From NCBI RefSeq assembly GCF_009646095.1, contig NZ_CP045725.1, positions 2,480,001 through 2,544,000 of the forward strand: DNA of 64,000 nucleotides. Direction: 5' to 3'. This document shows, piece after piece, positions 42,385 to 54,768 of this stretch; the first letter of the stretch is position 1; the number at the start of each line of letters is the position of its first letter. The notes under the pieces were generated by a model. The model was not told the DNA's origin, did not search any database, and worked only from the letters and a program-made list of their open reading frames with translations. This DNA is from Raineyella fluvialis. GTDB lineage: Bacteria; Actinomycetota; Actinomycetes; Propionibacteriales; Propionibacteriaceae. The position numbers and the translations under genes were made by a program.

Positions 42385-44091
42385 ATGACGACTGTCGCAC
42401 GCGTCGCTTCGACGTCCGAGACCCGGGAAAGGCCAGCAGTATCCACTGGCGCGCGGATCATTGACTGGCTCACCACGACCGACCACAAGCTGCTCGGTCA
42501 CATGTACCTGATGACAGCGCTGTTCTTCTTCGCCGTGGGCGGTGTCCTGGCCCTGTTCATGCGCGCCGAACTGGCCAACCCAGGTCTGCAGTACCTCAAT
42601 TACGAGACCTACAACCAGTTCTTCACCATGCACGGCACGATCATGCTCTTGATGTTCGCGACTCCGGCCTTCGCCGGCTTCGCCAACGCGCTGATGCCGC
42701 TGCAGATCGGTGCCCCGGACGTCGCCTTCCCGCGACTGAACTCCTTCTCCTACTGGCTGTATCTCTTCGGCTCGATCATCGCCTGCTCGGGCTTCTTCAC
42801 CCCCGAGGGTGCTGCGAGCTTCGGCTGGACCGCGTACGCCCCGCTGTCGAACTCGATCAACACGCCGGGCACCGGTGGTGACATGTGGACGGCCGGGCTC
42901 TACCTGCTCGGTCTGTCCTCGATTCTCGGGTCGGTGAACTTCATCACCACGATCATCACCTTGCGTGCTCCGGGGATGACCATGTTCCGGATGCCCATCT
43001 TCAGTTGGACCATCTTGGTGACCGCCATCCTCGTGCTGGTCACCTTCCCGGTGCTGGCCGCCGGCCTGATGGTGCTCTTCGCGGACCGTACGCTCGGTAC
43101 CCAGATTCTCGACGCCGCCAACGGTGGCCCCTTGCTCTGGCAACACCTCTTCTGGTTCTTCGGACACCCCGAGGTCTACGTCCTTGCCCTGCCGTTCTTC
43201 GGCATCGCGTCCGAGGTCGTGCCGGTCTTCAGCCGCAAGCCGATCTTCGGCTACGTGGGCCTGGTGATCGCCACGATCGCGATCGGTGGTCTGTCCTTCA
43301 CCGTGTGGGCGCATCACATGTTCACCACCGGCGCGGTCAGCCTGCCGTTCTTCTCCTTCATGACCTACCTGATCGGCGTGCCGACAGGCGTGAAGTTCTT
43401 CAACTGGCTGGGCACCATGTGGGGCGGCTCGATCTCGCTCGACACGCCCATGCTGTGGATCCTCGGCTTCATCACGACCTTCCTCTTCGGTGGCCTGACC
43501 GGCATCATGCTGGCCTCTCCGCCCCTGGACTTCCAGATGCAGGACTCCTACTTCGTGGTGGCGCACTTCCACTACACACTGTTCGGGACCGTGGTCTTCA
43601 CCTTCTTCGGCGGTCTGTACTTCTGGTGGCCGAAGTTCTTCGGTCGGATGCTGAACGAGACCTGGGGCAAGATCCACTTCTGGCTCACGTTCATCGGTTT
43701 CCACACCACGTTCCTCGTCCAGCACTGGCTGGGTATCGAGGGCATGCCGCGTCGATACGCTGACTACCTTGTCACCGACCACTTCACCGCGCTCAACCAG
43801 ATCTCGACGGTCGGCGCGTTCATCACCGGCATCTCGGTCCTGACGTTCCTCTGGAACCTGTGGATCTCCCGCAACAATCCGAAGGTCGAGGTCGACGACC
43901 CGTGGGGTTGGGCCCGGTCGCTGGAGTGGGCCACCTCGTGCCCGCCGCCGGCCTTCAACTTCACGTCGCTGCCGAAGATCCGGTCCGAGGCCCCGGCCTT
44001 CGACCTGCACTACCCGGAGATCGCCCACGCCATTCACGGGCACGTCCTGGATGACGCGTCCGCCGTCTCGACCAAGGAGGTCACCAAGTGA
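42385..44091 (+). CDS. ctaD: Cytochrome c oxidase subunit I
   Basis: A 568-residue haem-copper oxidase core with about 12 transmembrane helices. Key motifs: [11 protein letters not shown] (haem a His), [14 protein letters not shown] (CuB His and cross-linked Tyr), WAHHMF (CuB His pair), TPMLW and HFHYTLFG (haem a3 and a ligands). It reduces O2 to water and pumps protons. Its stop overlaps the ctaF start. Confidence 0.98.
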   Translation: MTTVARVASTSETRERPAVSTGARIIDWLTTTDHKLLGHMYLMTALFFFAVGGVLALFMRAELANPGLQYLNYETYNQFFTMHGTIMLLMFATPAFAGFANALMPLQIGAPDVAFPRLNSFSYWLYLFGSIIACSGFFTPEGAASFGWTAYAPLSNSINTPGTGGDMWTAGLYLLGLSSILGSVNFITTIITLRAPGMTMFRMPIFSWTILVTAILVLVTFPVLAAGLMVLFADRTLGTQILDAANGGPLLWQHLFWFFGHPEVYVLALPFFGIASEVVPVFSRKPIFGYVGLVIATIAIGGLSFTVWAHHMFTTGAVSLPFFSFMTYLIGVPTGVKFFNWLGTMWGGSISLDTPMLWILGFITTFLFGGLTGIMLASPPLDFQMQDSYFVVAHFHYTLFGTVVFTFFGGLYFWWPKFFGRMLNETWGKIHFWLTFIGFHTTFLVQHWLGIEGMPRRYADYLVTDHFTALNQISTVGAFITGISVLTFLWNLWISRNNPKVEVDDPWGWARSLEWATSCPPPAFNFTSLPKIRSEAPAFDLHYPEIAHAIHGHVLDDASAVSTKEVTK

Positions 44092-44501
44092 AGGCTGAAC
44101 AGTGGCTCTTCTGGGCACTGGCCATCTACCTCGGCCTGATGAGCCCGGTGTACGCCTTCAGCACTTGGAAGACGCAGGGAGAGGTCGAGATCATCGGCAC
44201 GGTGGTGCTGATCCTGACCTTCCTGTTCCTCGTCATGATCGGGGCGTTCATCGCCCTGACCGGGCGCCGGATGGACGCCCGTCCGGAGGACCGCCTGGAT
44301 GCCACCGTCGCTGATGGGGCCGGACCGGTCGGCTTCTTCGCTCCTGCGAGCATCTGGCCGTTCTGGTGCGCCCTCGTCGTCGCGATGATGTTCCTCGGTT
44401 GGATCTTCGGCTACTGGATGACGATCATCGGCGTCGGTATCGGCGTGTGGGCGGTCGCCGGTTGGTCGCTGCAGTTCTACCGCGGGGACTACGCCCACTG
44501 A
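44088..44501 (+). CDS. ctaF: Cytochrome c oxidase subunit IV (actinobacterial)
   Basis: A 137-residue four-helix membrane protein of the actinobacterial subunit IV family ([55 protein letters not shown]). The start GTG overlaps the ctaD TGA. The family stabilises the oxidase in the actinobacterial bc1-aa3 supercomplex. A strong terminator follows. Confidence 0.95.
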   Translation: MKAEQWLFWALAIYLGLMSPVYAFSTWKTQGEVEIIGTVVLILTFLFLVMIGAFIALTGRRMDARPEDRLDATVADGAGPVGFFAPASIWPFWCALVVAMMFLGWIFGYWMTIIGVGIGVWAVAGWSLQFYRGDYAH

Positions 44502-44540
44502 CACAGTGTGTCGGGCCCGCCCGAGGGTCTGGCCAAACGC

Positions 44541-44581
44541 CCGAAGGGGCCCGGACGGTTCGACCGTCCGGGCCCCTTCGG
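44541..44581. terminator. Strong bidirectional terminator
   Basis: A perfect 19-bp stem (CCGAAGGGGCCCGGACGGT and its complement) with a TCG loop, 40 bases after ctaF and 75 bases before the end of guaB1 on the other strand. One of the strongest hairpins in the window. Confidence 0.85.
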
Positions 44582-44655
44582 CGTCCCCTCCGCCCGCCGG
44601 ACGGTGGGTGCTGGTCCCATCGCCGGGGCGACCCACCGTCGCACGGTCTGTCAGA

Positions 44656-46108
<1,453 letters not shown>

Positions 46109-46204
46109 GGCCTCATTGTCACCCATCTGTCGCACCTTGGGTCGGCGGTATGCCGGTGCTGCCAGGCCGAGGGGCCGGGGGAGGGGCAGGGCCGGAAAGG
46201 AAGC

Positions 46205-46237
46205 AGGAGGGCCCCGCCTTTCGGCGGGGGCCCTCCT
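46205..46237 (-). terminator. Terminator after qcrB
   Basis: AGGAGGGCCCCGCC / GGCGGGGGCCCTCCT, a stem of about 14 bp with one bulged G and a TTTC loop, 20 bases after the qcrB stop. Confidence 0.8.
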
Positions 46238-46257
46238 GGTGACTTCGGTGGATCCGA

Positions 46258-48025
46258 TCAGTGCTTCTCGGAGCCTTCGAGTTCGCGCGCAGACTCGGGC
46301 ACGGGCTCGTGCTCGACCTGGTGCTCGACCTCGTGCCCGCCGTCGTGATGCGAATGGGCCTCCTCGAGCTCCTCGCGGGTGGGGTGCGGGGGACGCTACC
46401 GGACCACCACTGCGTCGCGCGGGCGCGGGTCTTGGAGATCTGCTGCCCGTCACGCTTCACGCCACGGGCGTCGCTGTCGGCGTCGGCCTCGAGCGGGGCC
46501 GCGTGGTCCACCGCGGTGAGGGTGAAGGCCTCGTCGTGGCTGATCGGGACGTGCGCCTCGACGTAGCCACCCTCGGGGTGCGCTGCATGTCGCCCGTGGG
46601 CGAGCCATGGAGCAGGCGCTCGTGGTCGCCCCGCTTCATGCCCAGGCAGATGCGCTTGGTGACCCAGAAGGCGATCACCGGGACGATGAAGATGGCGAAC
46701 CGCAGGGTCCAGGAGATCGCGTTCAGCGACAGCTTGAAGTGGGTGGCGATCAGGTCGTTGGCGCCACCGAACTGCAGCAGCAGCATCAGCGTGATGATGG
46801 CGACGCCGAACGCGGTCCGGGTCGGGTTCTCGTGCGGACGCTCCAGCAGGTTGTGGGAGCGGGTGTCGCCGGTGAACCATGCCTCGATCCAGGGCCACAG
46901 CGCCATCAGGGTGAAGAAGGCGCCGAGGAGGACCACGCCGGGGATGAAGATGTTCCACGACCAGGTGGTGTGGCCCCAGTGCGACTCCCAGCCCGGCATG
47001 ATCCGGACGGCACCCTCGACCCAGCCCATGTACCAGTCAGGCTGCGAGCCGGCGGTGACCTGCGCCGGGTTGTACGGCCCGTACGTCCACACCGGGTTGA
47101 TGGTGACCAGGGCGCCGAACAGCGTGAGGACGCCGAACGTCAGGAAGAACAGACCGCCGGCCTTGGCGATGTACGCAGGGAAGGCCGGCTCGCCAACGAC
47201 GTTGTTCTCGGTCCGGCCGGGGCCGGCGAACTGGGTGTGGTGGTAGTAGGAGACGAGCCCGACGTGGACCGCCACCAGGGCGAGGATCAGAGCCGGGATC
47301 AGCAGGATGTGCACCATGTAGAGGCGCGACACGATCAGGTCGCCGGGGAACTCGCCGTTGAAGACGAAGAACTCGACCCAGGTGCCGACCAGCGGGATGG
47401 AGCGCATCAGGCCGTCGGCGAACCGCAGGCCCGTGCCGGACAGCAGGTCGTCGGGAAGCGAATAGCCGGAGAACCCGGCCATGGTGCCCAGGAAGAGCAG
47501 GCCGACGCCGAGGATCCACTGGATCTCGCGCGGCTTGCGGAAGGCGCCGGTGAAGAACACCCGGGCGGCATGGGCGAAGGCCGAGGCCACGAAGAGCAGT
47601 GCCGCCCAGTGGTGAATCTGGCGCAGGAGCAGCCCGCCGCGGACGTCCATCGAGATGTGGATCGTCGACTCGAAGGCCTGGGACATCATCATGCCCCGCA
47701 TCAGCTGGTACGAGCCGTTGTACTCGACCTCAGCCATGGAGGGCTTGAACCAGATGGTGAGGAAGACGCCGGTGATGAGCAGGACGACGAAGCTCCACAG
47801 CGCGATCTCGCCGATGAGGAAGGACCAGTGGTTGGGGAAGACGTACCGCAGGCCGGCCTTCGCCATGCCTGCGATCCCGACCCGATCGTCCAGCCAACCG
47901 GCGACCTTGCCCTGCTTGACCAACACCGGGGGCAGATCGATGTCCTTCGCGGAGGCATTGCGCATCGTGGTGGTGGCGCTGCCCGGATCGCGGGGTTCAG
48001 AGACGGAGGTGGGCTTGGCCATCAC
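46258..48025 (-). CDS. qcrB: Cytochrome bc1 complex cytochrome b subunit; two one-base frameshifts near the C-terminus
   Basis: About 589 residues when repaired. The core cytochrome b with eight to nine helices: HHWAALLFVASAFAHAARVF and VHVGLVSYYHHTQF regions carry haem-ligand histidines, and GFSGYSLPDDLLSG follows. It oxidises menaquinol. The frame breaks at the GGGG of 46575-46578 (after GDMQRTP; restored EGGYVEAHVPISHDEAF) and again at 46381-46384 (restored TREELEEAHSHHDGGHEVEH). The restored frame ends SEKH at 46258. The His/Glu-rich tail is typical of actinobacterial QcrB. ATG overlaps the qcrA stop (TGATG). Confidence 0.94.
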
Positions 48026-49089
48026 GCGTCACCTTCCTTGTAATCGTTGCGCGAGTCACGCTCGAAGAAGCTCGGGCCCACCGGAACGGTGAAGTCCTGG
48101 GTCGCGATCAGGTAACCCTGAGAGTCGACGCCGATCTTGAGCTGGGGCAGCGAGCGCGCCGCCGGGCCGAAGACCACGTGACCCGCATTGCCCAGATCGA
48201 AGGTGGACTGGTGGCAGGGGCACAGCAGGTGGTGCGTCTGCTGCTCCCACAGAGTGATCGGGCACCCGACGTGGGTACAGATCTTCGAGTAACAGAGGAT
48301 GCCCGACACCTGCCAGTCCTTGCGGGAGGCCGGGATGTTGATCGACGCCGGATCCATCCGGACGATGATGATCGACGACTTGGCCTTCTCCTGCTGGTAC
48401 TCCACGCCCTCGTAGTTCTTGAGGTTCTCCGGCTGGGCGTTGATCAGCTGGCCGATCTCGACGTCCGCCGCCTTGATCGGCTTCCAGCTGATGTCGTTGA
48501 CGAGGCGGATCGGCTTCTGCGGGGTCGCCTCGGCGAAGATGGTCCGCTCGATCGTATTGGCCCGCTTGCGGGCGGTCGGCCACGGGCCCATGTCCGCGAG
48601 GGTCACGACGAGCGGCAGGGCGAACAGGCCCAAGGCGCCACCGAGGCTGGCCATCATGAACTTGCGGCGCCCGACGCCGGAGGCGCGGATCCCCTCACTC
48701 ACGGTGACGAGAGCTTCGGTACGGGCCTCGTCGGACGAAGTGGGGATGTGGCGCTGCTGGACGGAGTCGGTGTCGTCCATCAGGTTCAGGCCCCAGGTGA
48801 CGGCGCCGACGCCGATCAGGAAGATCGCCAGGCCCATCGTGGTCCCGAAGACCACGTTGTGCAGATCGGAGCGGAACGCACCGATCTCGATCTGGATGCC
48901 GTGCGGGATCGCGAAGTACGTCACCACGGACGCCAGCGCGCACAGCGAGGAGACGGCGAAGGCGACGACGACGCGGCCCTGCGCGTGTTTGTCGGCGTGC
49001 GGGTTGGTGGAAACCCAGCTGGGGATATGCGGCTCGAGACCAGGATCGTCCACCGGTCGCTCGAGCTGGTTGGTCATGTTGTCGTTCAC
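48022..49089 (-). CDS. qcrA: Rieske iron-sulfur subunit of cytochrome bc1
   Basis: A 355-residue actinobacterial-type Rieske protein with three N-terminal transmembrane helices, where most bacteria have one. The [2Fe-2S] motifs CTHVGC and CPCHQS are intact and carry the Cys and His ligands. RRKFMMASLGG before the third helix is a twin-arginine-like signal. The GTG start overlaps the qcrC stop (GTGA). It transfers electrons from menaquinol at QcrB to QcrC. Confidence 0.96.
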   Translation of the reverse strand: MNDNMTNQLERPVDDPGLEPHIPSWVSTNPHADKHAQGRVVVAFAVSSLCALASVVTYFAIPHGIQIEIGAFRSDLHNVVFGTTMGLAIFLIGVGAVTWGLNLMDDTDSVQQRHIPTSSDEARTEALVTVSEGIRASGVGRRKFMMASLGGALGLFALPLVVTLADMGPWPTARKRANTIERTIFAEATPQKPIRLVNDISWKPIKAADVEIGQLINAQPENLKNYEGVEYQQEKAKSSIIIVRMDPASINIPASRKDWQVSGILCYSKICTHVGCPITLWEQQTHHLLCPCHQSTFDLGNAGHVVFGPAARSLPQLKIGVDSQGYLIATQDFTVPVGPSFFERDSRNDYKEGDA

Positions 49090-49892
49090 TTGGAGCGAGC
49101 CCCCTTCGAAGTGACCCAGGCGGCGAGCACGATGAGGCCGCCGACGCCCACGACCCAGGCCCACAGGCCCTCGGTCACGGGGCCCATGCTGCCGAGGGAG
49201 AGGCCGCCGCCGTTGCTGGCGCTGCCGTTCACACTCTTGAGATAGCCGATGATCTCCTGGGCGTCCTGGTCGGTGATGACGTTCTTGGAGAAGACCGGCA
49301 TCTGCTGGGGACCGATGCGCATGGCTTCGTAGATGTGCACCGTGTCCACCTTGGTGAGCGAGGGCGCGTACTTGCCGTTCGGCAGTGCGCCGCCCTTGCC
49401 GGTGATGTTGTGGCAGGCCGAGCAGTTCGTCCGGAACAGCTCCCCGCCGCGGGCGATCTCCTCATCGGTGAGGTTCGTCGGGTCGACGACCGTCGCGTTC
49501 GGGATCGCCGGGCCGGCGCCGAGGGTGGCGACGTACGCCGAGATGGCCGAGATCTCGTCCTGCGAGAACTGGGACTTCTTGCGGGGGGCCTGCTGGCCCG
49601 GGCGCGCCATCGGCATGCGGCCGGTGCCCATCTGGAAGTCCACGGACGCGGCGCCGACACCGACCAGGGACGGACCCTGGGTCGTGCCTTCGCCGTTCAG
49701 GCCGTGGCAGGAGGAGCAGGACACCTGGAACAGCGCCTTGCCCTGCTCGACCTGTTGCGACAGGCCGGGGGCGGCGGAAACCCGGGTGCTCGGCATGACG
49801 AGCGCGTACACGGCTCCGACCAGGAACAGGGCGAGCACCAGGATGAGTGGCTTGGCAGCCGGGTGTCGCCTCCGCGTGGACAGATACTTCAC
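49086..49892 (-). CDS. qcrC: Di-haem cytochrome c subunit of the bc1 complex
   Basis: A 268-residue protein: basic N-terminus, one signal/anchor helix, two cytochrome c folds with haem motifs CSSCH and CSACH, and a C-terminal transmembrane helix (LWAWVVGVGGLIVLAAWV). Two haems allow direct transfer to the CuA centre of CtaC, so no separate cytochrome c is needed. The gene order ctaE-qcrC-qcrA-qcrB is the usual actinobacterial one. Confidence 0.97.
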   Translation of the reverse strand: MKYLSTRRRHPAAKPLILVLALFLVGAVYALVMPSTRVSAAPGLSQQVEQGKALFQVSCSSCHGLNGEGTTQGPSLVGVGAASVDFQMGTGRMPMARPGQQAPRKKSQFSQDEISAISAYVATLGAGPAIPNATVVDPTNLTDEEIARGGELFRTNCSACHNITGKGGALPNGKYAPSLTKVDTVHIYEAMRIGPQQMPVFSKNVITDQDAQEIIGYLKSVNGSASNGGGLSLGSMGPVTEGLWAWVVGVGGLIVLAAWVTSKGARSK

Positions 49893-49932
49893 AGCAATGT
49901 GCCTCTCTGTGGTTGGGGGTCCGTGACGCTCG

Positions 49933-50625
49933 TCAGTGGAGGAAGTAGATCACCGAGAAGAGGATGATCCACACCACGTCGACGAAGTGCCAGTAGTACG
50001 ACAGGGCGATCGCGCTGACCGCCTGCTCGTGCGTGAAGGTCCGCGCGAGGTACGTGCGGGCAAGGATGAAGAGGAAGCCGACAAGGCCGCCGAGCACGTG
50101 GAGGCCGTGGAAGCCCGTGCCGAAGAAGTAGACCGAGCCGTAGGCGAAGGACTGCGGGGTGAGGCCCTCGGTGAAGAGCTTCGAGTACTCCATGATCTGG
50201 CCGGAGAGGAAGAAGGCGCCCATCACGAAGGTGAGCGTGTACCACTCGCGCATTCCCCAGCCCCCGACGTTCAGGAGCGACCCGGTGCGCTTCACCCGCC
50301 CATGCTCGGCCGCGTGCACCCCCAACTGGCAGGTGACCGACGACAACACCAGTACGACGGTCACGGCGACCGCCTTGGGGATGTCGAGCCACTCGGCGGG
50401 GGTCCAGCCACCGGTGCCTGCCGCGGCGTGGATGTTGCGCATGTTGAAGTACGCGGCGAAGATCGCGGCGAAGAACATGAGCTCGGATGCCAGCCAGACC
50501 CACATGCCGACGGCGAGTGGATCGGGACGGCCCGGCAGGCCGCGGAGTCGGGTGTTCGGGACGGAATGGAGGGCTCCGGTGGGAATAGCCCGCCCAGCGC
50601 CCATCAAGTCAGATGAAGAAGCCAC
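49933..50625 (-). CDS. ctaE: Cytochrome c oxidase subunit III
   Basis: A 230-residue protein with five to six transmembrane helices. Motifs: GMWVWLASELMFFAAIFAAYF, WGMREWYTLTFVMGAFFLSGQIMEY, GTGFHGLHVLGG and HFVDVVWIILF. Its gene is separate from ctaC-D-F and leads the qcrCAB operon. GTG at 50625 is taken as the start, although no clear ribosome site precedes it; an ATG at 50604 is possible. Confidence 0.95.
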   Translation of the reverse strand: MASSSDLMGAGRAIPTGALHSVPNTRLRGLPGRPDPLAVGMWVWLASELMFFAAIFAAYFNMRNIHAAAGTGGWTPAEWLDIPKAVAVTVVLVLSSVTCQLGVHAAEHGRVKRTGSLLNVGGWGMREWYTLTFVMGAFFLSGQIMEYSKLFTEGLTPQSFAYGSVYFFGTGFHGLHVLGGLVGFLFILARTYLARTFTHEQAVSAIALSYYWHFVDVVWIILFSVIYFLH

Positions 50626-50905
50626 GTCTGCATTATGGCCGTAATCACTGCCCCGCGCTCGGCGTCGCGGGCTCCGACGCCGTTTGGTTGGGCGATCGTT
50701 ACCTGGGCTGTCTTGACGCAGTGGGATCGGCGTGATGGCGGGGGGCCAGATGTGGCCGTGGTCACTTCCCGGTGCCTGCTGGCTATTCCGTCAGATGGCA
50801 CGGGCGGGCCTCGGTCTCGGTGCGGGTGCCGGTCCCCGGCGGACCCTCCGAGGGCTGACGCTACGATGCACCTGTTCGCTGGAATCCGAGTCCCGAGGAG
50901 GGCTG

Positions 50906-51324
50906 ATGAGCGCAGACGCGTCCGACAAGACGGTGACGGTCCTGCTGTATTCCGATGACCGTCAGGTGCGCGAAAGCGTGAAGTTGGCTCTGGGTCGTCG
51001 CGTCGCCGCCGATCTGCCGCCTGTCACCATTGTGGAGACGGCTACCCATGCCGCCGTCGAGCACGCGATGCTTGAGGGAGGCATCGACCTGGTCATCCTC
51101 GACGCCGAGGCCGCCCCCGCCGGGGGATGGGGATCTCCAAGCAGTTCAAGGAGGAGATCGCCGACTGCCCGCCGATCCTGCTGCTCGTGATCCGCAAGGA
51201 CGATGCGTGGCTCTCGGCCTGGTCACTGGCCGACGCCATCGAGCGCTACCCGATCGACCACGTCGCCTTCCCCGGTGCCGTCGCCGCCCTGCTGCGCAAT
51301 CACCTCCAGGTGACCGGCGCCTGA
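50906..51324 (+). CDS. Receiver-like (CheY-fold) conserved protein; one-base frameshift
   Basis: About 139 residues when repaired. VTVLLYSDDRQVRESVKLAL, then GGIDLVILDAEAAPAGG and LLLVIRKDDAWL resemble a response-regulator receiver domain. The DD pair and the Asp in VILDAE match phosphorylation-site positions, while the Lys of the fold seems to be missing. The frame breaks at 51121-51126 (GCCGGGGGATGG), where one more G restores MGISKQFKEEIADCPP. AGGAGGGCTG precedes the ATG. A similar protein is commonly found between ctaE and trpD in actinobacteria. No DNA-binding domain is visible. Confidence 0.82.
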
Positions 51325-51415
51325 TCGTCATGACGCGGACCCGACCCAGCCGGTCGGGTCCGCGCCGCATTGCCCGCAGAACCCGTCCGGGTCCGGAAGA
51401 ACGAGGAGGAGTGAC

Positions 51416-52471
51416 ATGACCACGAGGAACTACAGCTGGCCGGATGTGCTGACCGGCCTGCTCAAGGGCGAGAACATGGCGCCGGAGGCCACTTCGTGGG
51501 CGATGCGCGAGATCCTCGGCGGAAACGCCACCCCCGTGCAGATCGCCGGCTTCGCCGTGGCCCTCCGGGCCAAGGGGGAGACCGTGGACGAGGTCGCCGC
51601 ACTCTCGGAGGTGATGCTGCAGTTCGCCCGCCCCGTGCACGTCGAGACGCGGGCGGTGGACGTGGTCGGCTCCGGCGGGGACCGGGCCAACACGGTCAAC
51701 ATCTCCACGATGTCCGCGATCGTCGCGGCAGCCGCCGGCGCGAAGGTGGTCAAGCACGGCAACCGTGCGGCCTCATCCCTGTGCGGTACGGCCGACTGTC
51801 TCGAGGCCCTCGGCCTCGTCCTCGACCTCGCGCCGGAGAAGCAGCAGGAGGTCATGGACGAGGAGGGGATCGTCTTCCTCTTCGCGCCGCTCTATCACGG
51901 CTCGCTGAAGTACGCCGCGACATCCCGGCGTGAGCTCGGCATCGCCACCATCTTCAACTACCTGGGCCCGCTGTCGAACCCTGCCCGCCCTCAGGCGCAG
52001 GCCATCGGCATCGCCAACGAGGCGATGGCCGGCCTACTGGCGGGCGTGCTGGCCCAGCGTGGCAACCAGGGGATGGTGTTCTTCGGTGGCGACGGGCTCG
52101 ACGAGTTGACCACGACGACCGCCTCGAAGGTGTGGCTGATCAAGGACGGCCGGGTGGTGGCCACCCGGCTCGACCCGCTCGACCTGGGCATCGCCCGCGC
52201 CGAGAGATCCGACCTCGTCGGGGGCAAGCCTGAGGTGAATGCCGCGATCGTCCGCACGACCTTCGCGGGAGCACCCGGCGCAGTGCGCGACATCGTCATC
52301 CTGAACGCTGCTGCCACGATCCTCGCCTACGACGGCCCGGACCTCGATGCCGACATCACCGCCCAGTTTGTCACGTACGTCGAGCGGGCGCGCGAAGCGA
52401 TCGACTCGGGACGGGCACTCGCGCGGCTCGACAGCTGGATCGCCACCACGCAGCGACTCGCGCAGGCCTGA
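51416..52471 (+). CDS. trpD: Anthranilate phosphoribosyltransferase
   Basis: A 351-residue enzyme of tryptophan synthesis that joins anthranilate to PRPP. Motifs: VVGSGGDRANTVNIST (PRPP binding), KHGNRAASSLCGTADCLEALG, and GNQGMVFFGGDGLDELTTT. AGGAGGAGTGAC precedes the ATG. No other trp gene is nearby, which matches its isolated position beside ctaE in other actinobacteria. Confidence 0.97.
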   Translation: MTTRNYSWPDVLTGLLKGENMAPEATSWAMREILGGNATPVQIAGFAVALRAKGETVDEVAALSEVMLQFARPVHVETRAVDVVGSGGDRANTVNISTMSAIVAAAAGAKVVKHGNRAASSLCGTADCLEALGLVLDLAPEKQQEVMDEEGIVFLFAPLYHGSLKYAATSRRELGIATIFNYLGPLSNPARPQAQAIGIANEAMAGLLAGVLAQRGNQGMVFFGGDGLDELTTTTASKVWLIKDGRVVATRLDPLDLGIARAERSDLVGGKPEVNAAIVRTTFAGAPGAVRDIVILNAAATILAYDGPDLDADITAQFVTYVERAREAIDSGRALARLDSWIATTQRLAQA

Positions 52472-52492
52472 CCAGGCGGTCGGCCCTCCGCG

Positions 52493-53200
52493 TCAACCGA
52501 ACGGCCCCGCTGCGCCCAGAACGAGGGAGGCGGCGGGGCCGAGCCACATCCAGGGGCCGTACGCGTACGGTCCCCGACGACCTCGCACTGCGCGGGCCAC
52601 TCCCCAGAGGGCTCCCAGGAGACTGCCGGCCAGCAGCGCGACCCACCAGCCGGTCCAGGACACCGACGCTCCCAGCGCGCCGATCACGGGACTGATCCGG
52701 ACGTCGCCGAACCCCAGCCCCTGACCGACCCGCCACAGCGTCAGGTAGAACAGCCCCGCGCTCAGGGCCCCCAGCAGCACCCGGGTCACCTCCGTTGGCG
52801 ACACCGTGGCGCCGCTCCACGGCAGGAGGGTCGTGACGACGGCGAAGGATCCCAGCGCCCAGATGGCCCGGGTGAGTCGGAGCGGCAGCCAGGTGGTCCG
52901 CGCGTCGATGGCCACCAGCAGGGCCAGGCCCGATGCCCAGACCAGCCACAGTGGCAGCCAGGCGACCGGCGCCAAGCTGAGAGCCGTCAGGCTCGCCGCC
53001 GCCGCGAGGCCGCCACAGGCCAGCGAGAAGCCGCGTCCGGCCAGAGCCACGTAGTCCGGCGGTTCGTCCTCGAGGTCGCAACCTGCGACCGCCTGCCGGG
53101 GAAGGTGGCGCAGGATCGGGCCGGTCGCCCCCGCCACCAGGACGCCGATCGTGACGGCGGCCGCCACGATCGCGACTGCCGTCACCGGGTTGCTCGTCAT
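52493..53200 (-). CDS. Prepilin peptidase, A24 family (no methylase domain)
   Basis: A 235-residue integral membrane aspartyl protease with about seven hydrophobic segments. The two catalytic aspartates are in VAIDARTTWLP and the GxGD motif GFGDVRISPVIG. The cytoplasmic N-methylase domain with its Cys4 site, found in full PilD proteins, is absent, as in many actinobacterial Flp/Tad-pilus prepilin peptidases. No pilus genes are nearby. Confidence 0.88.
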   Translation of the reverse strand: MTSNPVTAVAIVAAAVTIGVLVAGATGPILRHLPRQAVAGCDLEDEPPDYVALAGRGFSLACGGLAAAASLTALSLAPVAWLPLWLVWASGLALLVAIDARTTWLPLRLTRAIWALGSFAVVTTLLPWSGATVSPTEVTRVLLGALSAGLFYLTLWRVGQGLGFGDVRISPVIGALGASVSWTGWWVALLAGSLLGALWGVARAVRGRRGPYAYGPWMWLGPAASLVLGAAGPFG

Positions 53201-53319
53201 CCGCGCCCCTCCTCGTCCCCGTGGTCCTTGTCCGGGTGTTCGTCATGGACCCTTTCAGGCACGGCTGCGCCCCGACGGGTCATCGCGACGGCCAGGTGCG
53301 CGTGACCGTCCGGGCAGAC

Positions 53320-53352
53320 GAGGGGCGGAAGGCTTCGAGCCTTCCGCCCCTC
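53320..53352 (-). terminator. Terminator hairpin
   Basis: A perfect 15-bp stem (GAGGGGCGGAAGGCT and its complement) with a TCG loop, 20 bases after the sunset-type gene stop on the minus strand. Confidence 0.8.
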
Positions 53353-53372
53353 ACCACTCGCCTGATCAGCGG

Positions 53373-54487
53373 TCAGCGGGTCGCCTTGGTGAATCCGGCC
53401 GCCGCGGCGGCCTCCTCCGTGGCGAACCACACATCGGTCACGGTGCGGTTGTAGGAGTCGCTGCCTGGCAGGTGGTACTTCATCGACCGGGGATTGCCCT
53501 TGATCGGGAAGCCCTCCGGGGGCTCGATGCCGACGTACGAATCCGGCCCGTAGGAGGTCGCCGTGTCGGTCGACACCGCCCGGTCGAACTCGCTGATGCC
53601 GCCGCCTTCGCCGATCATCTCGGCCTCGGCCTCGGCCATCTCGTCGTCCATCTCGTCCAGGGGGATGTCGGCGGCGACGGGTGCCTCAGCGGTCGGTTCC
53701 TCGGCAGGGGCCGGCGTGGAGGGCCGGGGCTCCGCCGGCTGCGTCGGCTGGTAGTTCTGCCAGGCATCCTCCTTCGGGGACCCGAGCTTCTTGGCCACGA
53801 CGAGGGCGATCCCCGCGAGGGCCGTGAGGATCAACAGGACCTTCCAGGTCGTGCCGCCCCGACGGCGCCCCTCGAGCTTCGCCTGCGCCTTGGCCAGCCG
53901 GGCGTCCGCCTTGGCCAGCTGCTTGGCCGCCTTGCGGGACAGCTTCTTTCCCTTCGGGGCTACGGCGGCCGCCTCCGCGGCCACGGCGTCAGCGGCCTTG
54001 TCGAGGAGCTTCTCCGCGCGGGGAACGACGTCCTCCTTGATCCGGGCCGCGGCTTCCTCCGCCAGCGGACCCACGGCCAGCAGAGCCTGCTCGATCCGCG
54101 GGGCGACGGTCTGGAGGGTGCCGCGGGCGCCGGCGACGCCCCGCACCTTGGCTTCGTGGGCGACCGGTGCGAGCCGGACCTGGGCCTCGTGGGCGACGGG
54201 ACCCAGCCGGGACTGCGCCTCGTGCGCGTAATCGGTGAGGATCTCCTGAGCCTGCACGCCGCGCTCCCGCGCCTGCTCCGCGAGGGGGCAAGGCGGGCCT
54301 GCGCCGTGGCGGCGAGCGGGGCGAGCTTCGTCTGGGCCTCCGCGATCCGGGCCGCGCCTGCTTCCCGGGCCTGGTCGAGGTAAGGGGTGGCCGCCTTGAT
54401 GGCAGCGTCGACGGCATCGACACCGACCTCGGTGAGGCTCTTCGGAATCTCGGCCTCGATGACGACCTTCTGGGATTTGCTCTTCAC
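53373..54487 (-). CDS. Ala-rich helical membrane protein with C-terminal sunset-type domain; one-base frameshift
   Basis: About 371 residues when repaired. N-terminus [16 protein letters not shown], then ~130 residues of Ala-rich helix with repeated HEAQxRLxPVA units, a basic segment, one transmembrane helix ([19 protein letters not shown]), a Pro/Glu-rich spacer, and a C-terminal ~55-residue module: [41 protein letters not shown]. This last module matches the small sunset domain seen at the ends of various actinobacterial proteins. The frame breaks in the GGGGG of 54284-54288. One more base joins TAQARLAP to [21 protein letters not shown] precedes the GTG start. Function is unknown. Confidence 0.8.
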
Positions 54488-54768
54488 TCTTGCCTCCGAA
54501 TTTCGTCGAACCAGCATTCGTCGTGTCAGCGCCTGCGACGCCCGGGCTCGCCTGCCGGGCGCGCCTGAGCGGCCGTGGCGTACGTCCAGCGTAGCGACCG
54601 CCATTCCAGATCAGACAGGTTTGCGCAGTGTTCTTCGTCGGAACGCCACAAAAGCCGCGGCCCGCTGTGGCGCTGGCGCGGTTGCCCGGTCACCGGAGCG
54701 TGACAAGATGGAGCGGACATGACCGTGTCGTCGGGTCGCGACCCGCCGACCCCGACGAAAGGCAGCTC